A stretch of 55,060 nucleotides of DNA from Micromonospora arida (GCF_003857035.1 NZ_QGSY01000192.1:1-55060), one strand, 5' to 3'. Shown: positions 26,162-34,156, numbered from the stretch's first letter. Numbers and translations are program-made. Notes: generated by a model from the letters alone, not told the origin.

Positions 26162-26554
26162 GTGGGTCTGCTGTTGGTGCTGCGCGTTCCACAGCCGCGT
26201 CCGAAGAGCCTGCGTCGGGCTACCCGCGGGCAGCGGCGGGAGCGCCATCGCGCCGACGCCGACGAGTGGGCCACGGCGCAGGAGCGCGGTTTGCTGCTCG
26301 ACGTGCCGGTGGAGAAGTTGCTGCCGCTGCTGAACGCGGCCGGCGGTAACCGACTTCCGATCTTGGGTCAGCTCGACCCGTGGTCAGATGGCGTACTCGT
26401 TCGTGAGGATCTGCCGCAGCTCGACGCTGACGTCGACCGTCTGGGGGCGGCGGCGGCTGACGACGCGGAGCGTGGGCTGGTGGCGGCGCTGAAGGCGTTG
26501 TTGGCGCGGTGGCGTGACGAGCCTGGCCTGACGCTGCACTGGTATGGAGACTGA
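26162..26554 (+). CDS. Conserved hypothetical protein
   Basis: 130 aa from GTG 26162. The strongest part is RLPILGQLDPWSDGVLVRED followed by LPQLDADVDRLGAAAADDAE and a helical end LTLHWYGD, a pattern I recall from small actinobacterial proteins of unknown function. The Arg-rich middle (SLRRATRGQRRERHRADADE) is less convincing. No ribosome site is evident, so the start may be wrong. Ended by a strong hairpin at 26596. Confidence 0.5.
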   Translation: MGLLLVLRVPQPRPKSLRRATRGQRRERHRADADEWATAQERGLLLDVPVEKLLPLLNAAGGNRLPILGQLDPWSDGVLVREDLPQLDADVDRLGAAAADDAERGLVAALKALLARWRDEPGLTLHWYGD

Positions 26555-26595
26555 CGGAGATGCGAAAGATCGCACAGAACGAGCTGGGCGGCGCC

Positions 26596-26637
26596 CGTCG
26601 GCGTCACCGACACATGTCCGGGTCGGTGACGCCGACG
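26596..26637. terminator. Bidirectional terminator hairpin
   Basis: Perfect 16-bp stem CGTCGGCGTCACCGAC (26596-26611) with its complement at 26622-26637 and a 10-base loop, between convergent genes. Confidence 0.8.
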
Positions 26638-26643
26638 ACCGTC

Positions 26644-27204
26644 TCAGGTGCGGATGCGGTAGTGCAGGTACGCCACACTGTTGCCGAATCGGCGGTTGCT
26701 CAGTAGCTCCAGGTCAAGGCGGGTGCCACTGGGCAGCCCGGGCTTGCCTCCGCCGGTGAGGATGGGATGGATCAGCAGGTGGCACTCGTCGATCAGCCCG
26801 GCCTGGAATGCCTGCGCCGCGAGGTGTGCGCCTCCGATGGTGAGGTCACTGGTGGCCGAGGCTTTCATGGCACGTACCGAGGCGGGGTCGAAGCTCCTTT
26901 CCAACCGGGTCCTGGCGGTCGAGGTCGCGTCCAGCGTGGTGGAGTAGACGACCTTGTCCGCTGCCTGCCAGACGTCGGCGAAGTCGGCAGCGAGCTTCGA
27001 ATGTGCGGCCAGGGCAGGGTCGGTTTCCCAGACGGCCATCGACTCGTACAGGCGCCGGCCGTAGAGGTAGGTGCCCATCGGCCGAACGAGATCAGTGATG
27101 AACGCGAGGTAGTCGTCCTCGGGTGGGGTCCAGTCGAATCTGCCGTGTTCGTCCTCGATGTAACCGTCGAGGGACACGTTCGTCACGTAGATCAGCTTGG
27201 CCAT
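26644..27204 (-). CDS. RibD C-terminal / dihydrofolate reductase-like oxidoreductase
   Basis: 186 aa from ATG 27204. RibD_C/DHFR-fold: starts AKLIYVTNVSLDGYIEDEHG, then MGTYLYGRRLYESMAVWETD, KVVYSTTLDATSTARTRLER, TIGGAHLAAQAFQAGLIDE and HPILTGGGKPGLP, each a standard family block. Such stand-alone proteins are NADPH reductases of unknown substrate. Third gene of the ArsR-SRPBCC-RibD_C operon; its start is 5 bases past the SRPBCC stop. Confidence 0.85.
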   Translation of the reverse strand: MAKLIYVTNVSLDGYIEDEHGRFDWTPPEDDYLAFITDLVRPMGTYLYGRRLYESMAVWETDPALAAHSKLAADFADVWQAADKVVYSTTLDATSTARTRLERSFDPASVRAMKASATSDLTIGGAHLAAQAFQAGLIDECHLLIHPILTGGGKPGLPSGTRLDLELLSNRRFGNSVAYLHYRIRT

Positions 27205-27208
27205 GGCG

Positions 27209-27697
27209 CTACACCTCGACGTCGACTGCGACGGGGTGGGCATTTCGCAGTGTGGCGTCCAGTTTGGAGAAGGCCTCGTTCCAACCCTGGTCGGCGGGGC
27301 CAACCACCCGCCCCGGGAGCCACTGACGGATCTCGAGTCGCGTCCGTCCATCAGCCTCGTCGTGGAACTCGACCCGCATCCTCGTCTCGTGCGGCTCAAT
27401 GCCCTCCGGCAGCTGCCCGGTGACGTGCGCGACTCCGTCGAGCAGTTCGCCGTCCACAACGTCGGTCAGGTCGATGCGGACGGCGACTCGAAGGCCGGGT
27501 TGAGCCGGGAAGACCTCGGTCCACCGCTGGTGGCCGCCGGGCCGGACGTCGAAGTCCATCTCCTCGCGGGGCAGTGAGTTGCCGATCGGTCCCCACCATG
27601 CCGCCAGGTGGTCGGGGTCGGTGAAAGCTCGATAGACCAGCTCCCGTGGCGCGTCCACCACGCGTGAAATGACGATTTGCGGCTTGTCGCTGTCCAT
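27209..27697 (-). CDS. SRPBCC / AHSA1 domain protein
   Basis: 162 aa, ATG 27697 overlapping the upstream stop as TGATG. The AHSA1 core is clear: IVISRVVDAPRELVYRAFTD and HLAAWWGPIG, ending WNEAFSKLDATL. This helix-grip fold binds hydrophobic ligands, and the ArsR-AHSA1 pair is a very common actinobacterial module. Cytoplasmic; ligand unknown. Longer extension to 27859 would overlap the ArsR gene. Confidence 0.87.
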   Translation of the reverse strand: MDSDKPQIVISRVVDAPRELVYRAFTDPDHLAAWWGPIGNSLPREEMDFDVRPGGHQRWTEVFPAQPGLRVAVRIDLTDVVDGELLDGVAHVTGQLPEGIEPHETRMRVEFHDEADGRTRLEIRQWLPGRVVGPADQGWNEAFSKLDATLRNAHPVAVDVEV

Positions 27698-28107
27698 CAA
27701 TTCTCCTTGTCGTGAGGCTTGCCCGGTGATTCGTCGTCGGGAATCGCCGGGCCGTGGGCCGTTCGGTCCGTTGGGCGGTCGGCGGCCTGTACGGCCGCGA
27801 GGTGGGCGTCGAGGCGGGTGAGGGAGGTGTCCCAGAACCGCCGGTAGCGCTCGATCCACTCGGCCGCTTCGCGCAGCGGGGCGGCCTCGATGCGGCTCAT
27901 CCGCAACTTTCCCGACCGGGTGCGGGAGATGAGCCCGGCGCGTTCAAGCGCCTTCAGGTGCCGCGACACCGCCGGCATCGAGATCGGGAGCGGAGCGGTG
28001 AGCTCGGTGACCGTGGCGTCGCGGTCGGCCAGCTCGGCGAGGATCGCCCGTCGAGTCGGGTCGGCGAGCGCCGAGAACACCACGCTGAGTTGATCGCTGC
28101 CAGACAC
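27697..28107 (-). CDS. ArsR family repressor
   Basis: 136 aa. Winged-helix core FSALADPTRRAILAELADRD, then ISMPAVSRHLKALERAGLIS and the wing RSGKLRMSRIE; no metal-binding ELCVCDL cysteines, so it is the metal-independent type usually paired with SRPBCC proteins. The C-terminal tail of ~35 residues is disordered. Overlaps its SRPBCC partner by one base (TGATG), and has the dyad TTAAC-N6-GTTAA just upstream. The end of the preceding serine-hydrolase frame overlaps its first 154 bases. Confidence 0.87.
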   Translation of the reverse strand: MSGSDQLSVVFSALADPTRRAILAELADRDATVTELTAPLPISMPAVSRHLKALERAGLISRTRSGKLRMSRIEAAPLREAAEWIERYRRFWDTSLTRLDAHLAAVQAADRPTDRTAHGPAIPDDESPGKPHDKEN

Positions 28108-29786
28108 CAGAGCCTCCAGTCACTTAACCAACACGTTAAACGTAGTGCCGCGCGGCCGCAACTACCAGCGGTGATTGGCAGGGATGGTGTCGGCACCATG
28201 AGGGGCGGCGGGCTGGTCAACGGCCCGGTCGCGTGCTCGCGCCGGGGCGAGGTCGGTGGGCGGGCGGTGACCATGGCGTGCGCGCCCAGGCCCAGCCGGG
28301 TCAGCGCGAGGGCGGCGGCCAGGACGACCACGACGCGGATGCCGTGACCGACGTCCGGTGCCCACAACTGGAGTTTGGCCAGCCCGGCGCCCTCCCAGAA
28401 GGCCGGCACCTGCCGGGCGACACCGACGGCCACCAACGCGCAGGCACCGATCCAGGCGATGGTGGCGGCGATCGTCCGGCCACGGGAACGCACCGGCGGA
28501 ACGCGGTCGCTCCGGCGCCCGTGCAGGACGCGGGCCCAGGACCAGGCCAGCAGGGCGAGCAGCACCGCGGCGACCCCGAGCAGGCCGACCAGAGCCCAGA
28601 CCTGCATCGGATCTTCGGTGGCGGTCGCGGGCGTGCCGCCATGAAGAATGCGGGTGAGGTTGAACGCCCCGGCGCTCAGTGGCGCGTCCATGTGCAGGCC
28701 GTAGAGGTTGGTCATGATGATCACGGCGAGGTTCGAGTCGGGTGCCAGCACGATATGGGTGAAGAAGTCCGGGGTCGCGCCGGCGTGCCAGACGATGCGG
28801 GCGCCGACGCCGTCCAGGGTGCTGTTCTTCCACCCGAACCCGTAGGTGCCGTGACCGGTGGCCACGGTGCCGGTGTGCAGCTGTCGCGTGCCCTGCGGTC
28901 CGAGGATCCGGGTGTCGCCGTAGCGGCCTCCGGCGAGCTGCGCGATGGCGTAGTGGGACAGGTCGTCGAGACTGGCGGCGAGGAACCCGTAGGGCACTCC
29001 GGCGGTGTCGAACGGCGCGGCGAAGCGCTGCGGCCGGCCGAGGTAGTACCGGTGACCGGGCGGGATGCCGACGGCGCGGGCCTCGTCGGCGGTTGCCGCG
29101 GAGTGCGTCATCTGGAGCGGGTCCAGCACGTGACGGCGCAGGTAGCCGCCGAAGGTGTCGCCGGTGACGTTCTCGACGAGCGCGCCGAGGATCATGTAGT
29201 TGGCGTCGCTGTACTGATACGTCTGTCCGACGGCGGTGGTGGGCCGCACGCTGGCCAGGTCCCGTACGGAGCGGGCCAGCGCGCCGGGGCGGTTGTCGTA
29301 GCGGTCGGTCAGGTCGGTGCTCCACACCTGCGGCAGGCCGCTGGTGTGGGTCAGCAGTTGGCGGACGGTGACCGTCCGGGCGGTGTCCGCGTCGCCCAGG
29401 CGCAGCCACGGGAGGTACGTGGAGGCGGTGGTGTCGAGGTCGATCCGGCCGGCCTCGACCAGTTGCGCCACCGCCAGCGCGGTGAACGACTTGCTGGTGG
29501 ACCCGAGCAGGAACGGCGTCTGCGTGGTGATCGGTCGGCCGTCGCCGTCGACGCCCCATGCGCCTCGCTGGACGACCTCGTCGCCGCGAATGACCGCGTA
29601 CGCCAGCCCGGGTGCCTTGATCTGCTTCAGGTACGCGCGTAGGTAGCGTTCGCCAGCGGCGAGGTCGTCGGCAGCCGCGGGGCTGGCCACGACCGGGGCG
29701 ACCAGCCCCGCGGCTGTCACCATCAGGCAGCCGGCCACGGCGACGAGCTGTCGGGCCCGCGTCAGCGCGTCATTCCAGGTGCTCAT
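27954..29786 (-). CDS. Membrane-anchored serine hydrolase (beta-lactamase family)
   Basis: 610 aa from ATG 29786 (GGGGAGG upstream). Signal peptide, then a class-C-type hydrolase domain: LLGSTSKSFTALAV (SxxK), YQYSDANYMILG (YxN position is YSD) and IVWHAGATPDFF (HxG). From about residue 390 there are three or four transmembrane helices (VWALVGLLGVAAVLLALLAW and others), as in membrane-tethered penicillin-binding-like esterases. After ALTRLGLGAHAMV the sequence turns low-complexity and runs 154 bases into arsR, so the original stop was probably lost by a small indel and the last ~90 residues may be abnormal. Confidence 0.82.
   Translation of the reverse strand: MSTWNDALTRARQLVAVAGCLMVTAAGLVAPVVASPAAADDLAAGERYLRAYLKQIKAPGLAYAVIRGDEVVQRGAWGVDGDGRPITTQTPFLLGSTSKSFTALAVAQLVEAGRIDLDTTASTYLPWLRLGDADTARTVTVRQLLTHTSGLPQVWSTDLTDRYDNRPGALARSVRDLASVRPTTAVGQTYQYSDANYMILGALVENVTGDTFGGYLRRHVLDPLQMTHSAATADEARAVGIPPGHRYYLGRPQRFAAPFDTAGVPYGFLAASLDDLSHYAIAQLAGGRYGDTRILGPQGTRQLHTGTVATGHGTYGFGWKNSTLDGVGARIVWHAGATPDFFTHIVLAPDSNLAVIIMTNLYGLHMDAPLSAGAFNLTRILHGGTPATATEDPMQVWALVGLLGVAAVLLALLAWSWARVLHGRRSDRVPPVRSRGRTIAATIAWIGACALVAVGVARQVPAFWEGAGLAKLQLWAPDVGHGIRVVVVLAAALALTRLGLGAHAMVTARPPTSPRREHATGPLTSPPPLMVPTPSLPITAGSCGRAALRLTCWLSDWRLWCLAAINSAWCSRRSPTRLDGRSSPSWPTATPRSPSSPLRSRSRCRRCRGT
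28124..28139. promoter_or_regulatory. ArsR operator upstream of arsR-SRPBCC
   Basis: TTAACCAACACGTTAA: perfect 5-bp arms TTAAC/GTTAA with 6 bases between, 17 bases before the ArsR start. Likely autoregulatory. Confidence 0.65.
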
Positions 29787-29814
29787 GTGGCGCGTCCTCC
29801 CCGTCGGTGGGCCG

Positions 29815-30090
29815 TCAGCCGATTTGGCTCAGCAGCTTCTCGAGCGCGGCCAGGCGCTGCCGAACCTCGCCGAGCTCGTCCCGCACGCCCTTGATCTCGT
29901 CCGCCGTGGCCTGGGCGCCGGTGGCGCTGCGCTCGGCCAGCACCCGGTAGCCCTCCTCCCGAGCCGCCGCGTACCGGGCGCGGTAGATGCCCGTCCCGAT
30001 AAGACCGGCGACCACGATCATCGCCGTCACGATCACCGCCGCGGCGATGGTGGAGGTCTGTGCGATGTCCAACGCGACCTGATGGGTCAT
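29815..30090 (-). CDS. Small membrane protein with coiled coil
   Basis: 91 aa. One N-terminal transmembrane helix (IAAAVIVTAMIVVAGLIGTG), then a charged helix ending in a heptad-like coiled coil (VRDELGEVRQRLAALEKLLS). ATG 30090 has AGGAGAAG upstream and follows the wHTH stop by three bases. It is between a winged-helix regulator and the membrane serine hydrolase, so it may scaffold or anchor the hydrolase. No family recognised. Confidence 0.75.
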   Translation of the reverse strand: MTHQVALDIAQTSTIAAAVIVTAMIVVAGLIGTGIYRARYAAAREEGYRVLAERSATGAQATADEIKGVRDELGEVRQRLAALEKLLSQIG

Positions 30091-30093
30091 TGC

Positions 30094-30432
30094 TCACTTC
30101 TCCTGTTCTGCGGCCGGCCCGGAGCCGGTCAGGTTCTGTGCGGCCAGTGCGATCGCGTCCAGATCGAGGGACACCGTGAACGGCACCGCCTGGACGTACT
30201 TCACCGAGCTGCCGTCCGGTGCGGTCACCAGCTCGCCGGTCACCAGGCCGGCCGCTTCCAATTTCTGCAGGTGCATGTAGAGCAGCGGCCGGTTCATCTG
30301 CAGCTGCCGGGCCAACTCGCTGACGTAGGTCCGCTGCCGGGCCACGGCGGCCAGGATCCGCAGCCGGTGCGGGCTGGCCAGTGCGGCCAGCAACGACACG
30401 AGTTCGTCACCGGTCGGCGAGGTGCCGCTCAT
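30094..30432 (-). CDS. ArsR-like winged-helix regulator
   Basis: 112 aa from ATG 30432 (GAAGGGA upstream). SLLAALASPHRLRILAAVAR and TYVSELARQLQMNRPLLYMH with LQKLEAAGLVTGE form an ArsR-type winged helix; the tail FTVSLDLDAIALAAQNL would be the dimer helix. Leads the operon wHTH-membrane protein-serine hydrolase. Two dyads just upstream suggest autoregulation. Confidence 0.83.
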   Translation of the reverse strand: MSGTSPTGDELVSLLAALASPHRLRILAAVARQRTYVSELARQLQMNRPLLYMHLQKLEAAGLVTGELVTAPDGSSVKYVQAVPFTVSLDLDAIALAAQNLTGSGPAAEQEK

Positions 30433-30458
30433 CCTGGTTTCCCTTCTCAATGAAGGTG

Positions 30459-30498
30459 TCAGATTTCTCTGACGCCCTCTGTCAGCTGAGTCTGACAG
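30459..30498. promoter_or_regulatory. Two dyads upstream of winged-helix operon
   Basis: TCAGA-N4-TCTGA (30459-30472) and CTGTCA-N8-TGACAG (30479-30498) are adjacent perfect inverted repeats sharing the TCAG/CTGA core, 27 bases before the start. Likely operators. Confidence 0.6.
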
Positions 30499-30538
30499 GG
30501 GAGGGCGGCAGGTGTCAACGAACGCCGTCGCGCGCCGG

Positions 30539-31172
30539 TCACTGACCCCAGGGCGGTAGCCAGACCTCGACGTCGGGGGCCTGCGCCCGCCGGGAGGCGA
30601 GGTAGTCGCGCAGTGCCAGCAGCGCGGGATGCGGGTTGTCGTCGCGCCAGATGAGGAACATGGGGTAGACGGCCGCCGGGCCCCGCACCGGTACGCGCCG
30701 CAGGTCGTAGCTGTCCGGCCACAGGTACCGGGTGCGAACGCCAGCGAGGGTCGCCAGCTCCGCGGAGTCGGCGATCTCGGCCAGCAGCGCCTCGTTGCCG
30801 AAGACCGGCCCGACCAGGTCGATGGTGAGACCGAACGCGGCAGCGAGTTCGTCGTAGTAGTCGGACCATTCGGTGCCGGGGCCATGCCGGGCATCCAGAT
30901 GCGGTGCTCGGCGAGTTGCGCGGGCGTGCGGCGGGCAGGTGACGCGCGGCGACGGTGACGGCGTGGAAGGTGGCGTCGACCGTCCCCGCCTCGACGGCGG
31001 CCATCGCGGCGTGGACGTCGGCGTCGAGGGTGACGACGTCGAGCTCGATGCGGGGATGCGCGCGGTGGAAGTCCTGCAACAGCACCGCTGGTGCGATCCG
31101 TCGAATGTGCACGTCGACGCGCAGTGCCCGTCGACCCGGGCGTACGGAGGCGTCGGCGCGCGCCTCCGCCCT
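30539..31172 (-). pseudogene. LysR substrate-binding domain remnant
   Basis: Frame one carries IRRIAPAVLLQDFHRAHPRI and DVVTLDADVHAAMAAVEAGT; after a shift near 30890 the second frame continues WSDYYDELAAAFGLTIDLVG to LALRDYLASRR and a stop. Together this is the effector domain of a LysR regulator with its whole N-terminal HTH missing, cut off where IS sequence begins at about 31175. Confidence 0.82.
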
Positions 31173-31174
31173 AC

Positions 31175-31202
31175 GAAGTCGCGCAAGTAGGCGGGTTCAT
31201 GG
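31175..31202 (+). repeat. IS5 end repeat, copy 1
   Basis: 28 bases starting GAAGTCGCGCAAGTAGGCGG, identical to 32750-32777 and followed in both by a similar GTGGAGCGGGTG segment. Marks the 3' end of two relics of the same IS. Confidence 0.85.
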
Positions 31203-31400
31203 CCTGAGGGTGGAGCGGGTGTCCCAGCGGTAGAGGGTCCAGGCTTGGCGGATGAGGCTTCGGACGGTGATGATCGCGTCGGCGAACTGGGCGAACACGC
31301 CGAGTTTCATCCACTCGTCGCGGCGGTTGCGGATCGTGGTGGCCGAGCAGGTCGAGTCGGCGATGGCCTCGTAGGAGCAGCCGAACCGCAGCACTTGCAG
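31197..31400 (-). pseudogene. Internally deleted IS5-family transposase
   Basis: Reads VLRFGCSYEAIADSTCSATT and RRDEWMKLGVFAQ (N-terminal region) joined directly in frame to FADAIITVRSLIRQAWTLYR WDTR (C-terminal end). The catalytic centre is gone. The result is a short, MITE-like relic. Its right-hand end carries the 28-base sequence also found at 32750. Confidence 0.8.
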
Positions 31401-31427
31401 AAGCCTGTCGAATACGGCAGGCGGCCG

Positions 31428-31792
31428 GCTGGCGGGTCGGGGAGAACACCGTCGTCGCGCGGATGGCGGCCCTCGGCCTGGCCGGCCGCACCCCGCGCCG
31501 GCGGCGCAGCCTCACAAAGCAGGGCAAACGGCGGGCCGCGCCGGACCGGGTCCGGCGGCAGTTCACCGCCGTCGCACCGAACCTGCTGTGGTGCGGCGAC
31601 CTGACTGAGATCACCACCGATGAGGGCAAGCTCTACCTGTCCACCGTGAGCGACCTGTACTACCGCCGGCTGCTCGGCTACGCCATGAGCGCCCACCACG
31701 ACGCGGACCTGACCACCGCGTCGCTGTCCATGGCCGCCGCGACCCGCAGCGGCACCACCGACGGCATCGTCGAATTCTACAAACGCCCGTAG
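31428..31792 (+). pseudogene. IS3-family transposase OrfB fragment
   Basis: Reads RVGENTVVARMAALGLAGRT, then PNLLWCGDLTEITTDEGKLY with the first catalytic Asp of the integrase core, and LYYRRLLGYAMSAHHDADLT. It stops before the second Asp and has no OrfA. It is a central piece of an IS3 transposase. Confidence 0.82.
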
Positions 31793-32102
31793 ACGTCACA
31801 GCCTTCGACCTGGGCGAGCAGCCCTTCGCCGCCAGACAGGTCGCAGAATTCGACGTGCCACCGATGCCGTCCCCGTCAAATAATTCAGAACGGGTACCTG
31901 CGGTGGCCGTCTACTGCACGACTCGCGCGGACGCGATCCTGCCCGTTACCCGATTGCCGGTTGAAGGCCGCGTGACGACACGCTAGCTAGAACTGGCCGG
32001 CGTGGAAGAAAGAGACGGCATCGCGGTCCTTCTCGCCGGACGGGTACTCCAATTTCATTGGCATTGCCTGCGCCCTTCAGCCATCAATCAATGACGGGGC
32101 TC
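31793..32102. other. Intergenic, no gene recognised
   Basis: About 310 bases between the IS3 fragment and a terminator. A 25-codon minus-strand frame starting MPMKLEYPSGEKDRDAVSFF (about 32061-31984) lacks a good ribosome site and I do not call it. Otherwise only degenerate sequence. Confidence 0.5.
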
Positions 32103-32152
32103 GACTCAAAGGACTCAGCCCGATAACCACACCGGGCTGAGTCCTTTGAGTC
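32103..32152. terminator. Strong terminator after secreted protein gene
   Basis: Perfect 20-bp stem GACTCAAAGGACTCAGCCCG (32103-32122) with its complement at 32133-32152, 10-base loop, 18 bases past the stop of the minus-strand gene. Confidence 0.88.
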
Positions 32153-32169
32153 AATGGGATGCAGAACTT

Positions 32170-32538
32170 TTAATACATGTTGACCTGAGGCTGCCAGCTA
32201 TCGTAGGCCTTCCTCATCTTGAACCACTTGACCCGCCATGTGGAGTTATTGATCACCGTGCAGGATCCGCCATAGCTGTCAGTGCTGGTGGTTGAACTGC
32301 CGCTTCCTTCGATGAGGTATGCCACTTGAACGACTTTGCCGTCATTCGTATTGTCACAGATTTCGAGTCTTGACTTGGTGGCGCCACTAGTGTAATTGGT
32401 GGCGCATGTCCGGTCATAGCCGTCATACGAGCACTTGGTTGTGTCCGCATAAGCGACGCCCGGTATCGCAATCCCGGTGAGCACCATCGCGACTCCGAGC
32501 GCGGAGGCCCTGGCGGTGCGACTAAGCGTTCTCTTCAT
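32170..32538 (-). CDS. Small secreted protein, unknown family
   Basis: 122 aa from ATG 32538 behind GGGGGAA. Sec signal peptide (MKRTLSRTARASALGVAMVL, cleavage near AYA-DTT) and a mature ~90-residue domain rich in Ser, Thr, Asn, Tyr with four Cys (KCSYDGYDRTC, LEICDN, GSCTVIN), suggesting two disulfides. Its base composition is clearly less GC-rich than neighbours. It is an orphan with its own terminator amid IS relics, so recent acquisition is likely. It may be an exported inhibitor or toxin-like protein, but nothing shows which. Confidence 0.72.
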   Translation of the reverse strand: MKRTLSRTARASALGVAMVLTGIAIPGVAYADTTKCSYDGYDRTCATNYTSGATKSRLEICDNTNDGKVVQVAYLIEGSGSSTTSTDSYGGSCTVINNSTWRVKWFKMRKAYDSWQPQVNMY

Positions 32539-32749
32539 CGTTCCCCCGTCTGGCGGCATTGCCTTGTGGACAATGCGACGCATGTCCATGCATGGATCAT
32601 ACGGGCCCCTAGTCGCTGGGTCAACGCGTTCGACTTGGGGACGCCGGTATAGGGGCGGATCCGGCTCTGAAGCCGCCCCTATACTCGCCAGCGTCAAGGA
32701 GGATCGGCGGCGAGGTTGTCAATCCCCGAGATGCGTGGAAGGTTCTTTA

Positions 32750-32777
32750 GAAGTCGCGCAAGTAGGCGGGTTCATGG
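32750..32777 (+). repeat. IS5 end repeat, copy 2
   Basis: Identical to 31175-31202; lies at the 3' end of the second IS5 transposase relic. Confidence 0.85.
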
Positions 32778-33031
32778 TCGGCGGGTGGAGCGGGTGGATG
32801 ACGTCTTCCTTGCGTTCGTAGCAGCGTTGGAGCCGGTTCAACGCGTTGTGCCAGGAGTTCGTGCGCTCGACGTGCCACCGCTTGGTGGCTTGGACGGGGA
32901 CCTTGACGCCTTTGCGTGCGATCTCACCGGTCAGACCGCGTTCGGCGAGGAGTTCGCGGGTCGCGGCGGAGTCGTAGCCGGCGTCCAGGTGCACGGTGAT
33001 GTCCTCGGGCAGTTGACCGAGATCTTCCACC
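32752..33031 (-). pseudogene. IS5-family transposase C-terminal half
   Basis: Reads LPEDITVHLDAGYDSAATRE (second catalytic Asp), GLTGEIARKGVKVPVQATKR and WHVERTNSWHNALNRLQRCY (catalytic Glu) then ERKEDVI, after which it jumps to the terminal repeat. The N-terminal half is absent: the fragment begins exactly where a GNAT relic begins on the other strand. Confidence 0.85.
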
Positions 33032-33298
33032 CCGACCACGGCGGTCGCGGGTTGGCGACGGAGGCCGCCACCGCGCTGCTGGACTGGGGTTTCACCGAGT
33101 TCGGGTTGCACTGGGTCTACGGCCGCTGCCACTGTCGCAACACCGCCTCGGCCCGGCTGATGGAGCGACTCGGATGCGCCAGGAGGCACGCCATGTCGAG
33201 AGTTACCTGTTCCGGGGGAGTGGGCCGACCAGCTTGTCTTCGCGATCCTGGCACGCGAGTGGCAGGCCGAGACCCGCACGCCGCCGACGTGATCGTTC
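33032..33298 (+). pseudogene. GNAT acetyltransferase C-terminal remnant
   Basis: Reads IFHPDHGGRGLATEAATALL (acetyl-CoA loop), WGFTEFGLHWVYGRCHCRNT and ASARLMERLG; then two frame changes give RQEARHVESYLFRG and WADQLVFAILAREWQ. The N-terminal half was replaced by IS5 sequence at about 33031. Confidence 0.85.
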
Positions 33299-33329
33299 AC
33301 CACGGCGACGTGCGGGTCGGGTCCACACC

Positions 33330-34070
33330 TCAGACCTGGCGGTCGAGCCACTCCCGGTAGGCGGTGGGCGCGATGACGGCGTCGTCGCCTGCGATGAGGA
33401 CATCGCCGGACATGGCGGCGAACATGCCGGCGGTGTCGTCGGTGGTGACGGTGCGCTGGTCACCGCGGGCGGCGAGCGTGACGCGCCCCAGCTCGTCGAG
33501 GGCGAAGACATCCGGGCCGGCGACGTTGCGGATGCCCTTGAGCGGCGCGCCCATGCTGACCTCGGCGACGGCCTGCGCCACGTCGGCGGCGGCCATCGGC
33601 TGCACCGGCGTGCTGGGCAGGCGGACGGTGGTGTCGTCGGCAGTCCAGGACATGATCGCCTCGACGAACTCGAAGAACTGGGTGGCGCGGACGATCGAGT
33701 ACGGGATCGGACCGGCCGTGAGGATCTCCTCCTGGAGGGTCTTGGCGCGGTAGTAGTCCAGGTCGGGCACCTGGTCGACGCCGACGATGGAGAGGATCAC
33801 CGCGTGGCCGACACCGGCGCGAGCGGCGGCGGCCAGCAGGTTGTTCATGGTCGTCTGGAAGAAGGCGGGCGAGGCCTCGTCGAAGGTCGGTGAGTTCGTC
33901 AGGTTGACGACGACCTCGGCGCCGGCGAGCCCGTCGGACAGGCCCCGCCCGGTGAGCAGGTCCACCCCGGTCGACGGCGAGAGCGGCACCGCCTCGTGGC
34001 CCGCAGCCTGCAGGATCTTGACGACCTGCGACCCGATGAGGCCGGTCCCGCCCAGTACGGCGATCTTCAT
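33330..34070 (-). CDS. NmrA-type SDR oxidoreductase
   Basis: 246 aa from ATG 34070 (GGAAGG upstream). Atypical SDR: KIAVLGGTGLIGSQVVKILQ (Rossmann), VVVNLTNSPTFDEASPAFFQ, AVILSIVGVDQVPDLDYYRA K (a Tyr-x-x-x-Lys-like YRAK), and SIVRATQFFEFVEAI. Probable NAD(P)H-dependent reductase or redox sensor. Divergent from an Rrf2 regulator with three shared half-sites between, so Rrf2 likely represses it. Confidence 0.86.
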   Translation of the reverse strand: MKIAVLGGTGLIGSQVVKILQAAGHEAVPLSPSTGVDLLTGRGLSDGLAGAEVVVNLTNSPTFDEASPAFFQTTMNNLLAAAARAGVGHAVILSIVGVDQVPDLDYYRAKTLQEEILTAGPIPYSIVRATQFFEFVEAIMSWTADDTTVRLPSTPVQPMAAADVAQAVAEVSMGAPLKGIRNVAGPDVFALDELGRVTLAARGDQRTVTTDDTAGMFAAMSGDVLIAGDDAVIAPTAYREWLDRQV

Positions 34071-34121
34071 GCCATGCACCTTCCCGTGACGTGTGGTCCG
34101 ACTGCTGAAGCTCAGCAGATA

Positions 34122-34156
34122 CTCGGACCTTCCTTGTCCGAGAACTATACTCGGAC
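34122..34156. promoter_or_regulatory. Three-half-site Rrf2 operator
   Basis: CTCGGAC (34122-34128) and GTCCGAG (34136-34142) form a dyad; a third copy CTCGGAC follows at 34150-34156 next to a TATACT -10-like element. They lie between the NmrA-type and Rrf2 genes. Confidence 0.7.

Noticed and set aside
31984..32061. A 25-codon minus-strand frame that might be a peptide precursor
   Set aside because: No good ribosome site, no modification enzymes nearby, no recognisable core.
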